From Gossypium raimondii (Eukaryota; Streptophyta; Magnoliopsida; Malvales; Malvaceae): 64,000 nucleotides of DNA. The notes below the pieces were generated by a model. It saw nothing but the letters and a program-made list of their open reading frames with translations. It made no database searches and was not told the DNA's origin. The stretch covers positions 53,167,733 to 53,231,732 of the forward strand of contig NC_068571.1 in the NCBI RefSeq assembly GCF_025698545.1. Reading direction: 5' to 3'. Positions within the stretch are counted from its first letter, which is position 1; the number at the start of each line of letters is the position of its first letter. Below are positions 58,669-64,000 of the stretch, in pieces. The position numbers were made by a program, and so were the translations under genes.

Positions 58669-59863
58669 GCTTCTTTTTTATATATAAATAATATTATATA
58701 TTCCTTTTGATTCGTCTTCATTGAGAACTAAAAAAAAGTTGTAAGGTTCAGTGTAATTAAGTTCTTTGCCTTATCCAGTTATCCTTGCTGTTTCTAAAAC
58801 CCTTGTCGGTTGGCCGACAAGCTAATTGGCTATTTGTCGAGATAGAGGTTTTCAAAATTGGAAGCCATGTGAAATGGTACCATTTTTGTATACGAGGAAT
58901 GTTTCTATTATCTACTATACTTGAAATCAAAATCTTTAATTTGTCACCGTCTGTATCATTTTGGCATTTCATTCAAGAATCCAAGGTCTTTTACTTATTG
59001 TTTTTATTTTATAATCATAAGAAACTGATCTTGTTGAAGCTGGATGGTATTTAAGTAAAATCTTACTATCAATGAAGGCTTTGAACTTTAAGGTTCAAAT
59101 TTTGGTCTAAATATTTGAGTAAGAAATTCACTCACTTTTTCTAATCATTTGTTGGTCTTTTAAATCTAATTTAATTTATAAGCTTCAACGTGTTCTCAAT
59201 TGAATTATCAACATTTCAATATCATATCAATTAGATCTTCTCATTAGCATACTATTAGCTTGGATATTAAATACTAGCTCGAATCTGATGTGGGATATTT
59301 CGAAAATAGATAAATCAAATTTTAAATCTGTATACTTAATTGCATAAATAATGTATTAAAAAGATAATGTACTTTTTGAAAGTAAAGCACCTTAAAAGGG
59401 GTAAAAAAAAGTATATTAAAACCCAAGAGAGCTATGTTTTTTTAGGGGGAGGAGGATAGAATCAATCAAATAAAACGTGACAAGACCTTTTAAAACAAGC
59501 GTCATGGAAACTCTGCAATAAAAAACACATGAAACCAAGTTCATGGTTGGTTGTTAAAGAAGAGGACTATATATTTTTTTTAATATATCAAATCTAAAGA
59601 TAGGTATAAATATGTTGAAAATTTTATCCAAGTATTGATGTATACTTTATGCTACCACTTAATCTCTCAGCTTAGTTTTTAATGATTGAATTAAAACGTT
59701 AAAAGATAAAAAGATTAGTTTTATAATTTAATAACCTTTGTTTGGCAGGGGAGAACGATTTGTTATATAATGGGTATGAATATGGGCTTTTTTGGGGTTT
59801 AGGGCTAATACGGGCTAATGGGCTCAAGGCCTTTTTCCCTGTTTAGGTCCTTAAACTATCTCA
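58669..59863. other. FATB 3' flank and intergenic
   Basis: No gene seen. A small perfect hairpin, CTTGTCGG-TTGG-CCGACAAG, lies at about 58803-58822; its role, if any, is unknown. Confidence 0.4.
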
Positions 59864-60214
59864 ACAAAAATTAAAATGTCATAAGTCCCTATACTTTTCA
59901 TAAATTTAGAATTTAGTCTTTATACTTTTATTTCTAGGAATTTAGTCTCTTTACTTTTCAAATTTTAAAATTCAGGCTCAGTTGTTGACATTGTTAAATT
60001 ATTTTGTTAAATTCAGGTTCATTACATCATCATTTCTTTTAATTACATTGAAACCAAGTGATTTTTTTTATTTAAAATGTCACCAACAAATTTATCCCCA
60101 AAAATAAAATTAATAGTGTTAATTGGACTTGGATTTTAAATTTTGAGTCTAATTTTCTACAAATAAAAAAATCAAATTCTAAATTTGGGAAGAGTAGTAT
60201 AACATATTTTAACC
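59864..60214. mobile_element. Foldback MITE (same family as 2059-2343)
   Basis: The left part has 'ttaaaatgtcataagtccctatacttt' and 'gaatttagtctctttactttt'; the right part mirrors it and ends AACATATTTTAACC, exactly as in the copy at 2059-2343. The left edge is approximate. Confidence 0.6.
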
Positions 60215-61591
60215 TATTTATCTAATACAATTTTTTAGTTAAAAACACACTTAGAATTATAATCACAAATAATACACATTTAAGTTACTTATAATTAGAA
60301 TCAAATCATTAAGTTAATTATATTTTGAAATTTATCGATAAGATACATTGTACTCTTAAAGAGAAAATATAGGCTCGAATCTTAAAAGGCTACATTATTA
60401 AAAGGGACAACCATCTAAACATGAAATAAAAAATCATTAAAATGTAGAAGATAACTCACACATGTTTTGAAGCTGATGGGAGTTCCATTGGAATAAAGGA
60501 CTTACATGCCCATTTGTTTCAGCAGAAAATGAAGAAAAATAGGTTATGATTCTGATGCATTGCCATCGCCAACACAATAGAGAAAAAGGCAGAGTTGTCC
60601 GTTAGAATAATGATGGTATAGCACATGGTAAAAGAAGAGGAGCCCCCATTCACCATTTCCAATTATTCTCCTAATGATACTGATACAAGGACGTTCTTAA
60701 ACCCCGATTCTCAGTTTTATCACATCACTCTCACAATCCCAAAATATTCTTCGCTTCCTTTTACTCTTTTAAATCATGCAATGAGATTGCAAAATAATGA
60801 AAGATGTAGTAATAGGAAACATTATATTTGAACTTAAGTCCCAATCTTTTTGTTAGGAGTAGTGATAAACTTAAACATACAAAATGAAAATGGAATATAC
60901 ATTGGTTTTTTTTGAGCTAAAATTGACCATGAACCTTTAAAAAAAAGACACAACTTGCTTTTTAACAGAAATGTTGACTAAAGCATTAATTTTTCAATTA
61001 AACTGGAGTAGAATTGAAGCAGACAAGCATGTCTTTCCTTCACTGAGTTTCGCCGTCAACTAGGAAAAGCATTGTTGTTGCTGTTAGGCTTACTTCAATA
61101 ACCAATCCTTGAGCTACACCCTTTTTTTGACCTAACTTATAATTCTGCAACCATTATTCACCTCTACTGTTATAAAAACTTTCATTATGTAACATTTTTA
61201 AATAGTATAAAAATTAAATTAAATTATTATTTAATATTATTTCTCTTTGTCACCTTTCTATCTCCCCAGCAGAAAAAATGGAAAAAGAAGAAAAACGTGA
61301 AAAACCCCAAATTTAAAGAAAAAGAAAAGGAAAAAAAGAATGTGAAAAATTTGTGGGGTGGGGAAGAGTCGAAAAGAAAAAGAAACGATGAAAAAAGAAC
61401 ATGAAAAATAGGGAAAGAAATAAAGAACAGAAAATCATACGTGGTTTGGAGAAGTAGAGTGGTGAAGACAGAGAATGAAAATACAAATATTTTAATTTGA
61501 AACTATCTTAAATAATGTCACAATTAGATAAGTGTGGTCAAGCCACCAAAATTGCGGTCAAGCTGCTAGAACAGATATGCGGTTAAATCAC
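60215..61591. other. Intergenic, no gene seen
   Basis: AT-rich DNA, with a purine-rich run of about 190 bp at 61265-61460 (GAAAAAGAAGAAAAACG and similar). No supported gene. Confidence 0.4.
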
Positions 61592-64000
61592 TTATAATAG
61601 CCCGATTTTTAGAAATGTTGAAAACAGTGGTACGAGACCATCAAATTCAGAAAATAAGCTCGTAAATTTTATTATTTAATAATTACGAGTCAAATATGAT
61701 TTTTTAAGAGATTTTTGAATTAATAATTTGTGTTTTATAAAAAATTATTAAGTCAAGAAATTGAGGAAAAGAGGTATCGAGACCTTGTTGTTATAAATCG
61801 AGCCGTAAGTATTTTTATAAATATTTATGGAGTGTCAATATGGTAGTTTAAAGTTTCGTCAGAAAATTTTAACGTTTCGGCAGTCAATTAATTAAAAAGA
61901 ACTAAATTGAAAAGATGCAAAATTTGCTAAAGTGATTAAATAGCTTAACAATTAAATAAGAAAGGACTAAAAGATAAAATGGACCAACTTAAGTGGCAGA
62001 GACAGCATACCGTTAAAAAAATCAAAGATTTTTATGTATTTAAGGACAAAATTGGAATTACAATAAAGTTTATGTGGCCAAAATTTATTTTAAGGATTTC
62101 AAGACCATTTCTTCTTGAAATTTCGGTGGAAAACAGCCATGGAAGAGGGTTTAGAGCTTGTCTTCCATATTTTAGCTTCAAGTAAGTGTAATTCTTACTT
62201 TTTCCTTGAAATTTTTGTATTTTTAGACTTTTACAATTAGGTCCAACTTAGTATTCTACTAGTTTCTCATTTTTTTGAAAGTTTAGGAAGATACCATTGA
62301 TAAGTTCATATGATTTTTGTTATTTGATGATGAAATTGATATGTTAATGGATGTTTAAAGGTGTTTTATTAAAGAATTTTGGATGAAAACATGTTTTAGG
62401 GATTAAGTTGAAACGTATTGAAATTGTGGAAAAATTCTGAAATTTCATGGAATCCATGGGCTTTTATTGATATGTATGAGAATTATTAGACTTGGATCAA
62501 TAATTAAATTGCAAGAATTTCATTTTCCGAGCCTAGGGATGAAATTGTCATGCGTTAAAAGTTTAGGGTCAAAATGGTAATCAATATATTGCACTAAAAC
62601 AATTTTGGGCAGTAGCAGTGTGCCAACTTTGAAAAATCACCAAAAATCGTGGGAATCGAATTAGAAGATGAGTAAAATATGAAATTAAAGCTTATTAAGT
62701 CTAGTTTCTCATAGAAGAAACGGTGTAAGCAATGAAATTGTAAATCACGAGATATAATAAATTTTGTGAGGCAGAGTCAGAATAATTTCAGAATCTCCTG
62801 TTCTGACTTTGGAAAATCATTAAAAATTGTAAAAAATTAATTATGGGTTAAAGTTTATATTTTTAGAATATTTAACGAGTCTATTTTCATGATAAATAAA
62901 TGGGAATACCATTCGAATTCTGCACAATGAGATAATCAATTTTTAGTGAAGAGAGGTCAGAACTGTCGAGCAGTGCAACAGGGGAAACTTTAAAGAATAA
63001 ACAGTACTTATTGGATAGGTCAAAAATTCTGAAATTTTTATGGTAAAAAGATATATGAATCTAGTTTCAGGTAAAATTAACAGATTTTAATTTGGAGCTC
63101 CATAGCTCCAGAATAAAATAATTTAGTGACTCTGACTCAGATGGGCAGCTTTAAGTTTACATGTAAGTGAGTAATAAAATTATGTATTACGTTATTAAGC
63201 GTGTTATATACATTAAGGATGTGGAATGGAGAGGAGGAGGAGGACAATAAAATATATGAATGAATTGTATATAAATGATTATATGCCTGATTATAATCGG
63301 TCAATGGTAAATTGAATGGTAAATACGTATTGGTATTGAAAGAATTATTGCGGCATTGAAAAGCAATTGATCAAATGTTTAAGAAATTTAGTCATGGTGT
63401 ATATATATGTGTGTGTGTGTGTGTGTGATAATTTTGATATATGGATGTATTTTGGTTGTGGATTGATCATGATGATAAAGGTTAGGTATATTTGGTCTAT
63501 TAAGTGACATAATTGAGAAGTATGATAGGTGGGTCATTCTATGTGTGAGATGATGGTACAATTTGGCTTGGTTAAGTAAGTTAAAAGGATGATTATATCA
63601 TTGAGGTTGCACTGATTAATTCGGTTTATGTGATGGAAATGTCAAGTACATTTGTCTCTGATGCGTGATGATTATTTAATGCCATGAGAATTTGTTTATT
63701 GGTGATGTTTAAAATGTATCTATATTTTGTTATATAACTTGTTTTGTAATTTATTTGACAAATGATAAAAATTAACTCGGTTACTATGTGAGGTGAATTA
63801 TGATTTGGGTAGCACATCTATATTCTGCAATAATAGATAAAATATATTTATGTCATGGGTGAATGGTTAAACACTTGGGCTAGTATAATGTGTATATTTA
63901 GTAAGGTTAGTTGGTAATGAAGTAACATGTTTTGGTTTAACATTGAATGGAGAAAATTTGTACTATCTTTGTGGCTAATATTGATAGTCGTATGGGAGAA
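61592..64000 (+). mobile_element. Gypsy-type LTR, partial (runs off the window)
   Basis: It starts near TATAATAGCCCGATTTTTAG, resembling plant gypsy LTR starts of the TGT(T/A)ATAGCCCG type with a changed first base. The part at 62590-63180 is the reverse complement of blocks in the solo LTRs at 27162-29488 and 34695-37444 (for example 'gaatctagtttcaggtaaaatta' and 'ttgtgaggcagagtcagaat'), so this LTR points the opposite way. No element genes are reached before the window ends. Short open frames inside are not genes. Confidence 0.65.
63409..63426 (+). repeat. (GT)n microsatellite
   Basis: About nine GT units following a short (AT)n run, inside the terminal LTR. Confidence 0.85.

Noticed and set aside
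58803..58822. Perfect 8-bp hairpin as a terminator or RNA gene
   Set aside because: Plant nuclear genes do not use such terminators and the stem is too short for a miRNA.

Overview
The window looks like plant nuclear DNA from a dicot, most likely cotton (Gossypium) or another Malvaceae. It is AT-rich, its genes carry plant-type introns, and the products are plant-specific (plastid acyl-ACP thioesterase FATB, DUF936 protein, RTFL/DVL peptide, GPI-anchored lipid-transfer protein). The LTRs and GC-rich hAT MITEs also resemble repeats I associate with cotton. The species is an inference from style and remembered families; no search was run.

Layout. 1-5 kb: hAT-like and foldback MITEs around a small RTFL/DVL peptide gene split by an in-frame stop. 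5-8.5 kb: an intact four-exon DUF936 gene (+). 12-14 kb: an intact three-exon gene for a Lys/Glu/Ala-rich protein of unknown role (+). 15-15.6 kb: a LINE relic (-). 16.7-30.3 kb: one lipid-transfer-protein gene (-) shattered by a 10.2-kb Ty3/gypsy chromovirus, a solo LTR and a MITE, and also carrying a nonsense codon and a frameshift. 31.3-33.3 kb: a RING-H2 membrane E3 ligase gene (-) with a MULE-type MITE in an intron. 34.7-37.4 kb: a solo LTR. 39-42.2 kb: a tandem pair of two-exon secreted cysteine-rich peptide genes separated by a Tourist-like MITE. 43-52 kb: gene-poor, repeat-derived DNA. 52.3-54 kb: a truncated Ty1/copia element (-). 55.4-58.5 kb: an intact FATB gene (+) with TATA box and probable 5'UTR intron. 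59-64 kb: repeats and the start of another LTR that runs off the window.

The genes do not form a pathway; this is an ordinary plant chromosome arm with independent genes in a repeat matrix. Target-site duplications (TSDs) read directly from the sequence anchor eight insertions: AAACC, ATCTT and GAAAA for LTR elements, GTTAAGAC for hAT, CCTAGGAAT and an imperfect ATGAAACAT for MULE-type MITEs, and TAA twice for Tourist-like MITEs.

I found no new multi-gene system. The best leads are the split RTFL gene, the nested destruction of the lipid-transfer gene, the cysteine rearrangement between the duplicated peptides, and a clustered, ACTG-centred divergence between the two LTRs of one element that may be a base-calling or assembly artefact.
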